Positions 54,375-63,968 of a stretch of 64,000 nt of DNA are shown here, in pieces. The position numbers were made by a program, and so were the translations under genes. The stretch is from Clostridium sp. 12(A) (GTDB lineage Bacteria; Bacillota; Clostridia; Lachnospirales; Lachnospiraceae), in the NCBI GenBank assembly GCA_000526575.1, contig JAGI01000003.1, positions 62,001 to 126,000 of the forward strand. Direction: 5' to 3'. The notes below the pieces were generated by a model. It was not told where the DNA came from, did no database searches, and worked only from the letters and a program-made list of their open reading frames with translations. Positions within the stretch are counted from its first letter, which is position 1. Every line of letters starts with the position of its first letter.

Positions 54375-56066
54375 TTAAATCATCCAGTAATTATCGTTAC
54401 ATACCACACTTCTATAGGTCTCGAATTTAGACCATTTATTTACAAATGCTACTCTGTTATCCTTTTCCAGCAAATTATACTCCTTAAAGAAACGGTCCAC
54501 ATCTTTTTTGGAGGTCACTAAAAGGGCAAAACCTCTTTCATCCAGAACGGGAAGACCGGAATATTCATATTCCGTCAGGCTTATGATGTCCTTTATAAAA
54601 GCACCGCGGATGAGAATTGCTGCAGAACGCTCAACATCAATGATATCAAAGTATTCCGGATAGTGAAAGCTATCACCCTTTATTGGAACGGCATCCCCCA
54701 CATGGTAGGTCGTATCTGCGGAATTTGGCTTTGAGAGGAATGCATGCTCCAGATTAAAGTAAAATTCTTCAAATATGTAGCCCTCTGCCCAGATCGAATC
54801 CTTTTCAAAATACGGCTTTTTCGTTTGGCATTCCACATGCTCAACCACTCCGCAGGCAGATGTCATGTGGCTTAAACGGTCAATGAGAATCAGCTCACCA
54901 AGAGTCTTATGATTTTTAAATAAATCTGCCACAACATTCTCGGAACATTCGATTTCACAAAACAGGATTTCATTTTTAACTCCTCTGTCCGTTTTTATAT
55001 GTTCACCGGTGTTGACATCAACCTTATATTCAATCTTTTTAATAATGGCGGGAAGCCGCTTCGTCCCAAGCTTAATGAGATAATTCTTGGCCGCACTTAA
55101 AGGCTCATCATCCATCCAAAGCAGAGAAGCCTTTATATTCTTTCCAATCGGAAGGGACTCATTGTCCGTGAGAACACAGCCTCTGCTCACATCCACTTCC
55201 CGGTCCAGCTGAATGGTAACCGCCTGCCCGTAAAATGCCTCCGAAACCTCCTTATCCCCAACAAGAATCCGCTCTACTCTGGCGCTTTCACTGCCTGGCA
55301 GTGAGTAAAGCTTTTGACCGGTTTTCACCTTGCCCGACTCGATCTGTCCCTGAAATCCTCTGAATTCATGATTCGGGCGGCATACTCTTTGCACCGGCAG
55401 ATAGAAATCATCAAGATTTTCGCTCTCAGATATATCCACGGTTTCTAAATGCTCCATCAGAGTCTCACCCTGGTACCAGTCCATACGGTCTGATCTTTTT
55501 GTTACATTATCTCCTTCCGTTGCACTGACCGGTATGATCTTGATGTTTTTCAGGGACAGCTCTTTAGAAAGCGCAAGGATTTCCTTCTTTATCTCGTTGA
55601 ATCTTTCTTCCTGGTAATCAGCTAAATCCATCTTATTGACCGCAAAGACAAAATGATGGATTCCCATCAAGGCACAAATCCGTGAATGGCGCCTTGTCTG
55701 TACCAGGACGCCTTGCTTGGCATCTACTAAAATTACTGCCAGATTGGCAAAGGAAGCTCCTACTGCCATATTTCTCGTATATTCCTCATGGCCTGGAGTA
55801 TCGGCTACGATAAAGCTCCTGCGTTCCGTCGTAAAATAACGGTAAGCAACATCAATGGTAATTCCCTGCTCCCTTTCTGCCATCAAGCCATCTAATAAGA
55901 GGGAATAATCAATTTCTCCGCCTCTGGAACCAACCTTACTATCAAGAAGCAGTGCCTTTTCCTGGTCTGCATAAAGCAGCTTGGAATCATATAAAATATG
56001 CCCGATCAGTGTTGATTTCCCATCATCTACACTGCCGCATGTAATAAATTTAAGCAATCCACTCAT
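54375..56066 (-). CDS. cysN: Sulfate adenylyltransferase large subunit (GTPase) with unusual C-terminal extension
   Basis: 563 residues. EF-Tu-like GTPase: GSVDDGKST (11-19), DTPGHEEY (89-96), NKMD (144-147); domains II-III end near residue 412 (LIDRLSHMTSACGVVEH). CysN drives APS formation by CysD. The remaining 150 residues (413-563) are not APS kinase: no P-loop GxxGxGKS is present. They include LEHAFLSKPNSADTTYHVGD and VLDERGFALLVTSKKDVDRF. Starts directly after cysD with no gap. Last gene of the sulfate operon. Confidence 0.93.
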   Translation of the reverse strand: MSGLLKFITCGSVDDGKSTLIGHILYDSKLLYADQEKALLLDSKVGSRGGEIDYSLLLDGLMAEREQGITIDVAYRYFTTERRSFIVADTPGHEEYTRNMAVGASFANLAVILVDAKQGVLVQTRRHSRICALMGIHHFVFAVNKMDLADYQEERFNEIKKEILALSKELSLKNIKIIPVSATEGDNVTKRSDRMDWYQGETLMEHLETVDISESENLDDFYLPVQRVCRPNHEFRGFQGQIESGKVKTGQKLYSLPGSESARVERILVGDKEVSEAFYGQAVTIQLDREVDVSRGCVLTDNESLPIGKNIKASLLWMDDEPLSAAKNYLIKLGTKRLPAIIKKIEYKVDVNTGEHIKTDRGVKNEILFCEIECSENVVADLFKNHKTLGELILIDRLSHMTSACGVVEHVECQTKKPYFEKDSIWAEGYIFEEFYFNLEHAFLSKPNSADTTYHVGDAVPIKGDSFHYPEYFDIIDVERSAAILIRGAFIKDIISLTEYEYSGLPVLDERGFALLVTSKKDVDRFFKEYNLLEKDNRVAFVNKWSKFETYRSVVCNDNYWMI

Positions 56067-56975
56067 TTAGAAATACCCTTCTCTCTTCCTTTTTTCCATA
56101 CTCGCCCCGCCACCGTCTTTGTCGATGACACGGCTGGTTCTTTCTGATTCCACGGAGCTTAATGTCTCTTCTATGATTTCATCTAAGGTAGAGGCCTGAG
56201 ACAAGACGCCACCGGAAAGGGGATAACAGCCCAATGTCCGGAAACGGACCGGCTTTAACTGAGGAACCTCCCCCGGCTCTAACCGCATACGGTCATCATC
56301 TACCATGATAAGGTTTCCATCCCGTTCCACCACAGGCCTCTCGGCGGCAAAATAAAGGGGAACGATAGGGATCTCTTCCTGTTTTATGTACTGCCAGATG
56401 TCCGTTTCCGTCCAGTTGGATATAGGGAATACACGAATGCTTTCTCCCTTGTTTATTTCCGTATTATAAAGCTTCCACATCTCCGGCCTTTGATTTTTAG
56501 GATCCCAGGCGTGAGAGGCATTCCGAAAGGAGAAGATTCTCTCTTTGGCACGGCTTTTTTCCTCATCCCGTCTTCCGCCTCCAAAGGCAGCGGTGAATCC
56601 ATATTTATTTAACGCCTGTTTAAGAGCCTGGGTTTTCATAATATCCGTATAGGAGGAGCCATGATCAAAGGGATTTATGCCATTATTTACCCCTTCCTCG
56701 TTGATGTATTCAAGCATTTCAATTCCAAGCTCTTTGGCGGTCCTGTCCCTGAACTCTATCATCTCCTTAAACTTCCAGGTGGTATTTACATGCAGAAAGG
56801 GAAAGGGGGGCTTTTCGGGATAAAATGCTTTCATGGCAAGCCGAAGCATGACCGAACTGTCCTTACCTATGGAATAAAGCATTACCGGCTTCTCACATTC
56901 TGCCGCAACCTCCCTGATGATATAGATGGCCTCTGCTTCCAGCTCATCCAGATGTGATAATCTGCTCATTTTCAT
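56067..56975 (-). CDS. cysD: Sulfate adenylyltransferase small subunit
   Basis: 302 residues. PP-loop SIGKDSSVM near residue 35 and [20 protein letters not shown] are the CysD signature. Forms APS from ATP and sulfate with CysN. 5 bases after the ferredoxin-like gene. Confidence 0.96.
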   Translation of the reverse strand: MKMSRLSHLDELEAEAIYIIREVAAECEKPVMLYSIGKDSSVMLRLAMKAFYPEKPPFPFLHVNTTWKFKEMIEFRDRTAKELGIEMLEYINEEGVNNGINPFDHGSSYTDIMKTQALKQALNKYGFTAAFGGGRRDEEKSRAKERIFSFRNASHAWDPKNQRPEMWKLYNTEINKGESIRVFPISNWTETDIWQYIKQEEIPIVPLYFAAERPVVERDGNLIMVDDDRMRLEPGEVPQLKPVRFRTLGCYPLSGGVLSQASTLDEIIEETLSSVESERTSRVIDKDGGGASMEKRKREGYF

Positions 56976-56980
56976 CTCTC

Positions 56981-57292
56981 CTAATATTTATTTGAATCCT
57001 TGCTGTTTACTTGGATTTCAGTTATAGTTCCGTCCTTTTTCCTGATGATCCAATGAAGGATATCTCCCTCTATGGATACATTCATGGTGCTTCCGTTTCC
57101 TCCGATATCTGCTCCCAGATAAAAATCAATGGCTGAAAATCTGCATTCCTTAACACAGGAGACACAGCCCCAGCAGTCTTTGGGGTATCTCATATGAGCC
57201 TTATGATCCTTTTCAACAATCAGACTTCCAGGGCAGACATCAATGCATTTCATACAGCCCACGCATTTGTTTTTATCAATCCTTATGCTCAT
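56981..57292 (-). CDS. aprB: Adenylylsulfate reductase beta-subunit-like ferredoxin
   Basis: 103 residues, shorter than classical AprB (about 150). Two 4Fe-4S motifs: [13 protein letters not shown] and [16 protein letters not shown]. The short C-terminal beta region ([18 protein letters not shown]) resembles the AprB tail. It passes electrons to the FAD subunit. It overlaps that gene by 17 bases. Confidence 0.85.
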   Translation of the reverse strand: MSIRIDKNKCVGCMKCIDVCPGSLIVEKDHKAHMRYPKDCWGCVSCVKECRFSAIDFYLGADIGGNGSTMNVSIEGDILHWIIRKKDGTITEIQVNSKDSNKY

Positions 57293-58961
57293 ACTCAGCC
57301 TCCTCTACGATATCTCTGTAAATCATCTGCAGATTCCCTTCTGTCAGTCTGGAGTTAACATACTTTTCATAAGCTTTGTCTGTTTCCTTATAGTCCAGAT
57401 TTTCATTAAAGGAATGCCATCTCGTTTCTTTTCTGTGAAGCAGATGGGCAATGACCGACTTGCAGACAATGAGACGTTCTCTTAATTCATAAATCTCCAT
57501 CAGTTCCCGCATATCGCAGGCGGTTAAGTCTTCCCAAAGTCCTAATATCCGATTGATTTTTTCCTCTGCAAGGCTTAAATTTGACTCGTTGTACTGGTAA
57601 TAGGTAGAAATGCCTCCTGCATATTCATCCATTGCCTTTTGCATGGCCTCTTCCAGCTCCTGAACGGTAAATAATCCAGGCTTATCTTTAAGCTTCACTT
57701 CATATTCTTCTATTTTAGAAGCAGCAAATGCCAAATCCCCGGACAGCTCTTTTTCCCCTTGTATCTTTTCAATGATATCAAGGGCTGCAATCTCTCCTTC
57801 TGCAAGAGCCCCGGTCACATATTTTTGAGGACAGCCACCGGAAACGTCTCCGGCTGCATACAGGCCCCTGATTGTTGTCTCCCGCTTTGTATTCACCCAG
57901 TAGCCGCTGGCCGTATGGCCTCCCACAATATAAGGTTCCGTTCCTGAAATCTCTACATCCTGTTCGCTGGGATTTTTGCCGCTCTCCAGCCACTTTAAGG
58001 TCTGACTGGGCGCCATATTAAGATACGCCTTTAACAGCTCCTCGTCCTTACCGGTGTCCATATTGCTGGTCTTAAGATAGCAGGGACCTCTGCCCTCTAA
58101 ATTCTCCCTGATGGTACCGTATACCCGTTCGCTTGTGGTGATTCCATACTTATCCTCATAAACTTCCCCAGAGGAATTGATCTGTCTTGCACCAGCTCCC
58201 TGGGCAATGGTTCCTGTAGGCGCTATGGTGTCCTTGCACCGTAAGGCAATAAAACGCATTTCAAAGGAGGTCATCTCTGCCCCGGATAAAATTCCCATGG
58301 CGTATCCCGCTCCTGTATTAAAGGGGGGATACCACATTTTGTGACGGGAAAATCCAGGGTTATTCGGCCGGTAGAGGCCAGCCGCCCCTCCCGTTGCCAT
58401 TAATACCTTACGGGCACGGATTTCATAAACAATATCCTCCAGAATATGAAAGCCAATGGCTCCCTTTACTTCATTCTCTTCCACAATCAGATCTGTCACA
58501 TTGACCCGGTTCAGCACGGTGACATTGGAAGCTTCCTTAACTGCCTTTGCCAGAAGAGGTTTAAAATTCTCTCCGTTAATTTTAATATTCCGGTTGCCTC
58601 TTGCCGCATAATTGCCTTCCTCATCCTTTAAAATGACAAGACCAAGCTCTTCCATGGCAGCTGTCACGGAATTGAAGCGCTCTGCCGCAGTCAAAAGCAA
58701 ATCCTTTCGTACAATACCCTTGGCATCCTCTGTAGCATAATTTACGTAATCCTCGGGTGTTCTGCCCTTTACAATATAGGCATTGATGGCATTGACCCCT
58801 GCCGCAAGACACCCACTTCGTTTTATATTAGCCTTTTCTGCAATGACTACGGAAAGGTTTGAATTTTGACTGATTGTAACTGCCCCATAACACCCGGCAG
58901 TTCCTCCGCCTATAATCAGTACATCCGTATGAATTACTTTATGGTCCAGCTTCTTACTCAT
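57276..58961 (-). CDS. aprA: Adenylylsulfate reductase alpha-subunit-like flavoprotein
   Basis: 561 residues. FAD-binding LIIGGGTAGCYGA at the N-terminus and the fumarate-reductase-like GLYAAGDVSGG near residue 370; a conserved RHKMWYPPFNTGAGYAMGI segment matches AprA-type enzymes. It is shorter than dissimilatory AprA (about 620). With the small Fe-S subunit it should reduce APS to sulfite and AMP. Placed between the sulfate transporter and CysDN, so an assimilatory role is inferred. Confidence 0.85.
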   Translation of the reverse strand: MSKKLDHKVIHTDVLIIGGGTAGCYGAVTISQNSNLSVVIAEKANIKRSGCLAAGVNAINAYIVKGRTPEDYVNYATEDAKGIVRKDLLLTAAERFNSVTAAMEELGLVILKDEEGNYAARGNRNIKINGENFKPLLAKAVKEASNVTVLNRVNVTDLIVEENEVKGAIGFHILEDIVYEIRARKVLMATGGAAGLYRPNNPGFSRHKMWYPPFNTGAGYAMGILSGAEMTSFEMRFIALRCKDTIAPTGTIAQGAGARQINSSGEVYEDKYGITTSERVYGTIRENLEGRGPCYLKTSNMDTGKDEELLKAYLNMAPSQTLKWLESGKNPSEQDVEISGTEPYIVGGHTASGYWVNTKRETTIRGLYAAGDVSGGCPQKYVTGALAEGEIAALDIIEKIQGEKELSGDLAFAASKIEEYEVKLKDKPGLFTVQELEEAMQKAMDEYAGGISTYYQYNESNLSLAEEKINRILGLWEDLTACDMRELMEIYELRERLIVCKSVIAHLLHRKETRWHSFNENLDYKETDKAYEKYVNSRLTEGNLQMIYRDIVEEAEYEHKD

Positions 58962-58992
58962 GTTATCTCCTATCTTTACCTGATCCGGGAAC

Positions 58993-60057
58993 TTAAAAGG
59001 TGACCATTTCCTTTCCGATCAGTTCTTTATTTTCCAGTAAATAAGACTTTTCATCGTCATAGGCATACATGCGGTATACGATAACGTGCATCCGCTCTCC
59101 GATGGCTACAGGCCTTCGTTCCAGGGAACGGTGCGTGGTCAGCAAAATATCCCCCACTCTCAGCTTAACCTCAAGGCAATTCCCCCGAAAGGAGATATCT
59201 TCAATGGTTCCTTCCTCTGAATGATTGATGATATCCTTAAATTTCGTGTTGTCACTTTTAAAGCTCTCTACGAATTCAGGCCTGATAATCGCCCCTTTAT
59301 AACTTCCCTTTTCAAAGCCCTTTAACTGATGATACCCATCTATTTTAGAGGACTCACCGATGAATTCCGCCACAAATGGTGTTTCAGGGTTTTTATAAAT
59401 ATCAAGGGGAGAACCCGCCTGTTCGATCCGGCCTTTGTTGGTAATGATGATTTCATCCGCCGCCTCAACTGCCTCATCCTGGTCATGGGTAACAAAGATA
59501 CTGGTGATGCCCACCTTATGTATCATGTCTCGAAGCCAGCTTCTAAGCTCTCCTCTGATTTTGGCATCGATGGCTGCAAATGGCTCATCAAGGAGGAGAA
59601 GGCTGGGGTTTGGTGCAAGAGCTCTTGCGAAAGCCACACGCTGTCTCTGGCCTCCGGAAAGCTGATTGGGATATCTTTTTTCCAGCCCCTGAAGCCCCGT
59701 AAGCTCCATAAGCTCTGAAATCCGTTCCTTTATTTCTTTCTTCGGAAGCTTTTTAATCTCCAGGCCAAAAGCCAGATTTTCATAAACTGTCATATAGCGG
59801 AATAGGGCGTAGTTCTGAAAAACAAAGCCGATTCCTCTCTCCGCAGGAGAAATGTCATTGACTCTTCTCCCATCAATGATGATATCTCCCGAATCAGGAG
59901 TCTCCAGTCCTGCGATCATGCGCAGTATGGTGGTCTTTCCGCTTCCGCTTGGGCCTAACAGTGCAGCCAGCCTTCCCTTTTGAATCCCGATATTAATATC
60001 CTCTGATGCTTTGTAGCTTCCATAGGTTTTATGTATATGTTTCAGTTCAACGTACAT
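58993..60057 (-). CDS. cysA: Sulfate/thiosulfate ABC transporter ATP-binding protein
   Basis: 354 residues. Walker A GPSGSGKTT, signature [16 protein letters not shown], Walker B LLLDEPFAAID, H-loop THD, and a C-terminal TOBE-like domain (about 235-350, EGTIEDISFRGNCLEVKLRV). Energises CysT and CysW. Confidence 0.93.
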   Translation of the reverse strand: MYVELKHIHKTYGSYKASEDINIGIQKGRLAALLGPSGSGKTTILRMIAGLETPDSGDIIIDGRRVNDISPAERGIGFVFQNYALFRYMTVYENLAFGLEIKKLPKKEIKERISELMELTGLQGLEKRYPNQLSGGQRQRVAFARALAPNPSLLLLDEPFAAIDAKIRGELRSWLRDMIHKVGITSIFVTHDQDEAVEAADEIIITNKGRIEQAGSPLDIYKNPETPFVAEFIGESSKIDGYHQLKGFEKGSYKGAIIRPEFVESFKSDNTKFKDIINHSEEGTIEDISFRGNCLEVKLRVGDILLTTHRSLERRPVAIGERMHVIVYRMYAYDDEKSYLLENKELIGKEMVTF

Positions 60058-60076
60058 CTCTTCCTCCTTTCCTGTT

Positions 60077-60934
60077 CTAAACTCTTTTTTCCTTCTTTCC
60101 TGCCTGATACTCCAAAACGTTTCTCACTGCGATTACAGCTACCGCCATAATGACAAGCAGGGAAGAAACTGCAAATGCCGCCGTAATGGAATCACTGGAA
60201 CCTGACAGGTATAAAGCATCTATTTCAAGAGGCAGAGTAAAGGTCTTTCCTCTTGCCTTTGAAAGCGCGTTGACCGCACCAAACTCTCCAAGTGCTCTTG
60301 CCGTACATAAAATCACGCCATAGACCAAAGCCCATTTGATATGGGGAAATGTGATCTTTCGGAAGATATAAAATCCGCTGGCTCCCATAAGGGCAGCCGC
60401 TTCCTCCTCATCCGTTCCCTGTGCATGAAGGACTGGTATGATTTCTCTTGATACAAAGGGGAACGTAACAAATATGGTGGCAAGAATGACTCCCGGCAGA
60501 GCAAAGACAATCTTGATATCCGTCCCCAGCCATTCGTTTAGCTGTGTAATAGGGGAATTGGCCCAACCAAGACGTCCAAAGGTCATTAGAAACGCCAGAC
60601 CTGCAATTACAGGAGAAATGGAAAACGGGATATCAATGAGAGCCGCCAGTACCTGCTTTCCTTTAAAGGAAAATTTAGTGATTACCCAGGCGGCTCCTAT
60701 GCCAAAAAAGGTATTTACCGAAACGGCTATCACGGCAGCCAAAAGAGTGACTTTAAGAGCCGATCTGGTAAACTCTGCCTGCAAAGAACGTATATAGAAC
60801 GGAATCCCAAGACTGAAAGAATTGACAATAACAGAAACTAAGGGCAATACCAGCATAACTGCCATAAAAAGAACACTGATTCCAATCAAAAGCCATTTGA
60901 CTCCCTGACTCTCTCTTCTCTTATCCTTTTTCAT
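60077..60934 (-). CDS. cysW: Sulfate ABC transporter permease CysW
   Basis: 285 residues, six membrane segments. EEAAALMGASGFYIFRKITFPHI is the ATPase-coupling (EAA) loop; FGAVNALSKARGKTFTLPL is the CysW-type segment. 10 bases after cysT. Confidence 0.93.
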   Translation of the reverse strand: MKKDKRRESQGVKWLLIGISVLFMAVMLVLPLVSVIVNSFSLGIPFYIRSLQAEFTRSALKVTLLAAVIAVSVNTFFGIGAAWVITKFSFKGKQVLAALIDIPFSISPVIAGLAFLMTFGRLGWANSPITQLNEWLGTDIKIVFALPGVILATIFVTFPFVSREIIPVLHAQGTDEEEAAALMGASGFYIFRKITFPHIKWALVYGVILCTARALGEFGAVNALSKARGKTFTLPLEIDALYLSGSSDSITAAFAVSSLLVIMAVAVIAVRNVLEYQAGKKEKRV

Positions 60935-60944
60935 TCTATACCTC

Positions 60945-61787
60945 CTAAATGAAATTCGTACGCCTTGACTGGCAAATCTGAATCATATTGATGACAAGCA
61001 ATATGAGGAAGGAAATAATAAGCATAACCAGCGCAATTGCAGTAGCTCCCGCATAATCCACATAATTAAGCTTCTGCATAATTACATATGAAATCACCTG
61101 AGTTTTTTCTCTGGCACTGTTTCCAGAGATATAAATGACGCTTCCATACTCTCCCATGCCTCTTGCAAATGCCAGGCCAAAGCCGGTCCAAAGGGCAGGA
61201 CGAAGCTCCGGCAATATTACCTTTAGAAATGTTTTTATCTTTCCTGCTCCCAGTATGTAGGCCGCTTCCTCATATTGGGGATCCAGCTTCTCAAGCACCG
61301 GCTGAATGGCACGGACGACAAAAGGCAGGCCAATAAATACAAGGGCAATTAAAAGTCCGGCTTTTGTATAGGAAACCTTGAATCCCAGCTGGGCAAGGGG
61401 CTTTCCAAGAATTCCTGTATCCGAGTAAAGTTTGGAAAGGGTAATGCCTGCCACTGCGGTTGGAAGGGCAAAGGGCAGCTCAATAAGACCATCCATGATT
61501 CGCTTTCCAGGGAAGTCATACCTTACCAGAACCCAGGCAAGGATGATTCCAAAGAAGCAATTCACTACTGCAGCAAGGAACGAACAAAGGATACTTGTTT
61601 GAAATGAATTTATTACGTTATCTTTGGTAATCAACGTTATAAATTCATGAGGGGTAAGCTTTAAGGAAAAGACCATAACTGATAAAAGGGGAAGTAATAT
61701 AAGGAAAGAAAGCATGAACAGCGTAATCCCCATGGTCAGACCGAATCCGGGGATCACCCGGTCTTTCTTTATGTACTTTTTCACCAT
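60945..61787 (-). CDS. cysT: Sulfate ABC transporter permease CysT
   Basis: 280 residues, six membrane segments. EEAAYILGAGKIKTFLKVILPEL is the coupling loop and ARGMGEYGSVIYISGNSAREKTQVI the CysT-type segment. 21 bases after the binding-protein gene. Confidence 0.93.
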   Translation of the reverse strand: MVKKYIKKDRVIPGFGLTMGITLFMLSFLILLPLLSVMVFSLKLTPHEFITLITKDNVINSFQTSILCSFLAAVVNCFFGIILAWVLVRYDFPGKRIMDGLIELPFALPTAVAGITLSKLYSDTGILGKPLAQLGFKVSYTKAGLLIALVFIGLPFVVRAIQPVLEKLDPQYEEAAYILGAGKIKTFLKVILPELRPALWTGFGLAFARGMGEYGSVIYISGNSAREKTQVISYVIMQKLNYVDYAGATAIALVMLIISFLILLVINMIQICQSRRTNFI

Positions 61788-61808
61788 ATTAAACTCCTGT
61801 CAGAATTT

Positions 61809-62834
61809 CTAATTTTCATAGATTTCATCAAAAATACCACCATCAGCAAAAAATTTCTCATATGCTGCATCCCAGCCTCCAAAATCATCAATGGTACATA
61901 ATTTCATATTCAAATCGAATTTACTGGAAAATTCTTTTAATACCGACTGATTGGATGGTCTGTAGCCATATTCACCGATGATTTTCTGGGCTTCATCGGT
62001 ATAAAGATAATCCAGATATTCCTTGGCTGCTTCCTGAGTATTATTTTTATTCGCATTTTCGTCTACAATGGCTACATTGGGCTGAGCCAAGATGCTCATA
62101 CTTGGTGATACGATTTCAAATTCATTTGGATATTCTTCTGTTGCCATGATTGCTTCATTTTCCCAGGCAATCAGCACATCTCCCTGGCCGTTTTCCACAA
62201 AGGTGGTAGTGGCTCCTCTTGCCCCCGGGTCCATAACAGTAACATTGGAATAAAGCTTAGACATAAAATTCTTCATTTCAGACTCATCGCCGTTAAACTG
62301 TTTTCCGGCATAATACCAGGCACCTAGAAAGTTCCAGCATGCCCCTCCACTGCTTTTGGGATCCGGAGTGATAACAGATACTCCTTCCCGAATGAGATCA
62401 TCCCAGTCTTTGATTCCTTTTTCATTTCCTTTTCTCACCAGAAAGACAATGGTTGAAGTATAGGGAGCAGAATTATCCTTAAACTCCTTGATCCAGCCAG
62501 GTTCAATCAGTCCTGCTTTTTCAATCAGGGTAATATCATGGGCCAGGGCCAGGGTCACCACATCGGCTCCGGCTCCCTCAATAACGGATCTGGCCTGACT
62601 GCCTGAGCCTCCATGAGATTGTATTACCTCAATCTCCTTACCTGTTTTGTTTTTATAATAGGCCTCAAATTTTTCATTATAGGCCATATAAAATTCTCTG
62701 GTGGGGTCGTAGGAAGCGTTGGTGATAGTCAATTTGCCATCGGCTGCTGCAGTCGTTGTCTTAGCGCATCCTGACAGCAATAGAGCCGTGCCAAAGAGCA
62801 GAAATGTAAGCCTTAAGTTTTTTGTCTTTTTCAT
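61809..62834 (-). CDS. sbp: Sulfate-binding lipoprotein (Sbp/CysP type)
   Basis: 341 residues. Lipoprotein signal with lipobox LLSGC (C23). Mature part has the sulfate-binding family pattern: TNASYDPTREFY, SHGGSGSQARSV, TPDPKSSGGACWNFLGAWYYA, and DPGARGATTTFVENGQGDVLIAWENEA. Delivers sulfate or thiosulfate to CysTWA. First gene of the eight-gene sulfate operon; AGGAGGG ribosome site. Confidence 0.94.
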   Translation of the reverse strand: MKKTKNLRLTFLLFGTALLLSGCAKTTTAAADGKLTITNASYDPTREFYMAYNEKFEAYYKNKTGKEIEVIQSHGGSGSQARSVIEGAGADVVTLALAHDITLIEKAGLIEPGWIKEFKDNSAPYTSTIVFLVRKGNEKGIKDWDDLIREGVSVITPDPKSSGGACWNFLGAWYYAGKQFNGDESEMKNFMSKLYSNVTVMDPGARGATTTFVENGQGDVLIAWENEAIMATEEYPNEFEIVSPSMSILAQPNVAIVDENANKNNTQEAAKEYLDYLYTDEAQKIIGEYGYRPSNQSVLKEFSSKFDLNMKLCTIDDFGGWDAAYEKFFADGGIFDEIYEN

Positions 62835-62935
62835 AATCCCTCCTTATTCATATAAAAATGTGGTTTTCAAATCAGCTTCATGAATCAACCAGAATGATGA
62901 TGATTAGCTCACAGAAAAGATATATGATTAGCCCT

Positions 62936-62966
62936 AAACATATATACATATTAATTATATATGTTT
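62936..62966. promoter_or_regulatory. AT-rich inverted repeat upstream of the sulfate operon
   Basis: AAACATATATA (62936-62946) and TATATATGTTT (62956-62966), 11-bp perfect arms with a 9-base spacer, about 100 bases before sbp. Near it ATGATTAGC is directly repeated (about 62918 and 62924-62932 region). A candidate operator for a sulfur regulator; not matched to a known site. Confidence 0.45.
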
Positions 62967-62981
62967 ATTAGGTATAAAAAT

Positions 62982-63003
62982 ATGCCTCATAAGGCATTTT
63001 TTC
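62982..63003 (+). terminator. Small hairpin with T-run in the sbp-sod gap
   Basis: ATGCCT-CATA-AGGCAT followed by TTTTTT on the plus strand. No plus-strand gene ends here; it could be a leader attenuator for the superoxide dismutase gene, or a hairpin in the sbp leader on the minus strand. Otherwise 62835-63246 shows only AT-rich sequence. Confidence 0.5.
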
Positions 63004-63246
63004 ATTTACTCTATTCATTATTTATGATTATTATGTATTTCTATAAGCAATTATAGAATCTGATTGTTACTATTATGCGGATTCTATGCATATAAGTCAA
63101 GACATTTAACAAAAAAAATAATATTTTTTTATCTAATATCTTATTTTTACTCCATTTTTATTATTTTTCTTTATTTTATGTTGTGCATTCCACACATCCC
63201 CATGTTCCTGGAATATGATATAGCAAAAATAATAACAGGTTTTTTT

Positions 63247-63882
63247 ATGAACGAGCATTATCCTTTTGTAAATCCTCCGCTTCCCTACGCCTATGATGCG
63301 CTGGAGCCATTTATCGATACAAAAACCATGTGCCTGCATCATGACAGACATTTACAGACCTATGTGAACAATTTAAACGAGACGTTAAAGGGCTGGTGTG
63401 ACCTTCATGACTGGTCACTGGAAAAGCTGATTTGTAACGCAGACTGCCTGCCGGAAGTGATTCGGCAATCCATTAAAAATAATGGAGGCGGCGTTTACAA
63501 CCACATATTTTACTTTAATGGAATGTCAGATCTGGAATCACGGAGCAATGCCGGGATGCTTTTTTCTGCAATCCTGGAAGACTTTGGTTCTATTGACTCC
63601 TTTTTTCAGGAATTTAAGAACAAAGCTCTGTCAGTATTCGGCTCCGGTTATGCCTGGCTTGTCTTAGAACGGGGCAGCGGACTTAAGCTTGTAACTTCTG
63701 CCAACCAGGATACCCCTATTGTTAAAAATCTCTGCCCTATTGCGACCATTGATGTATGGGAGCATGCCTATTATCTGAAACATTATAACCAGAGAGCCGC
63801 CTATATTGATGACTGGTTTCAGGTGGTGGACTGGTGCTATGCCAATGAGCTGTATATGAAATACAAATCCAGTTCCTCATAG
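63247..63882 (+). CDS. Fe/Mn superoxide dismutase
   Basis: 211 residues from MNEHYPFVNPPLPY, the normal family start; the frame to 63064 encodes an AT-rich hydrophobic stretch and is rejected. Metal ligands: H in LHHDRH, H in YNHIFYF, D and H in DVWEHAYY. The position usually occupied by Trp in NHxFYW is Phe. The ribosome site is poor (ACAGG, 7 bases before). Protects against superoxide; Fe or Mn preference not decided. Confidence 0.9.
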   Translation: MNEHYPFVNPPLPYAYDALEPFIDTKTMCLHHDRHLQTYVNNLNETLKGWCDLHDWSLEKLICNADCLPEVIRQSIKNNGGGVYNHIFYFNGMSDLESRSNAGMLFSAILEDFGSIDSFFQEFKNKALSVFGSGYAWLVLERGSGLKLVTSANQDTPIVKNLCPIATIDVWEHAYYLKHYNQRAAYIDDWFQVVDWCYANELYMKYKSSSS

Positions 63883-63917
63883 GATATTAGTAATAGTATA
63901 TCTTGGCTTATCCCATT

Positions 63918-63952
63918 AAAAAAGAGGAGCCTTACAAGGAATGGCTCCTCTT
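63918..63952 (-). terminator. Terminator between sod and the gene at the right edge
   Basis: Perfect 10-bp stem AAGAGGAGCC/GGCTCCTCTT with an 11-base loop. The T6 run is on the minus strand, so it mainly ends a minus-strand gene entering from the right; it may also serve sod. Confidence 0.8.
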
Positions 63953-63968
63953 ATCCATGCAGCCAGGC

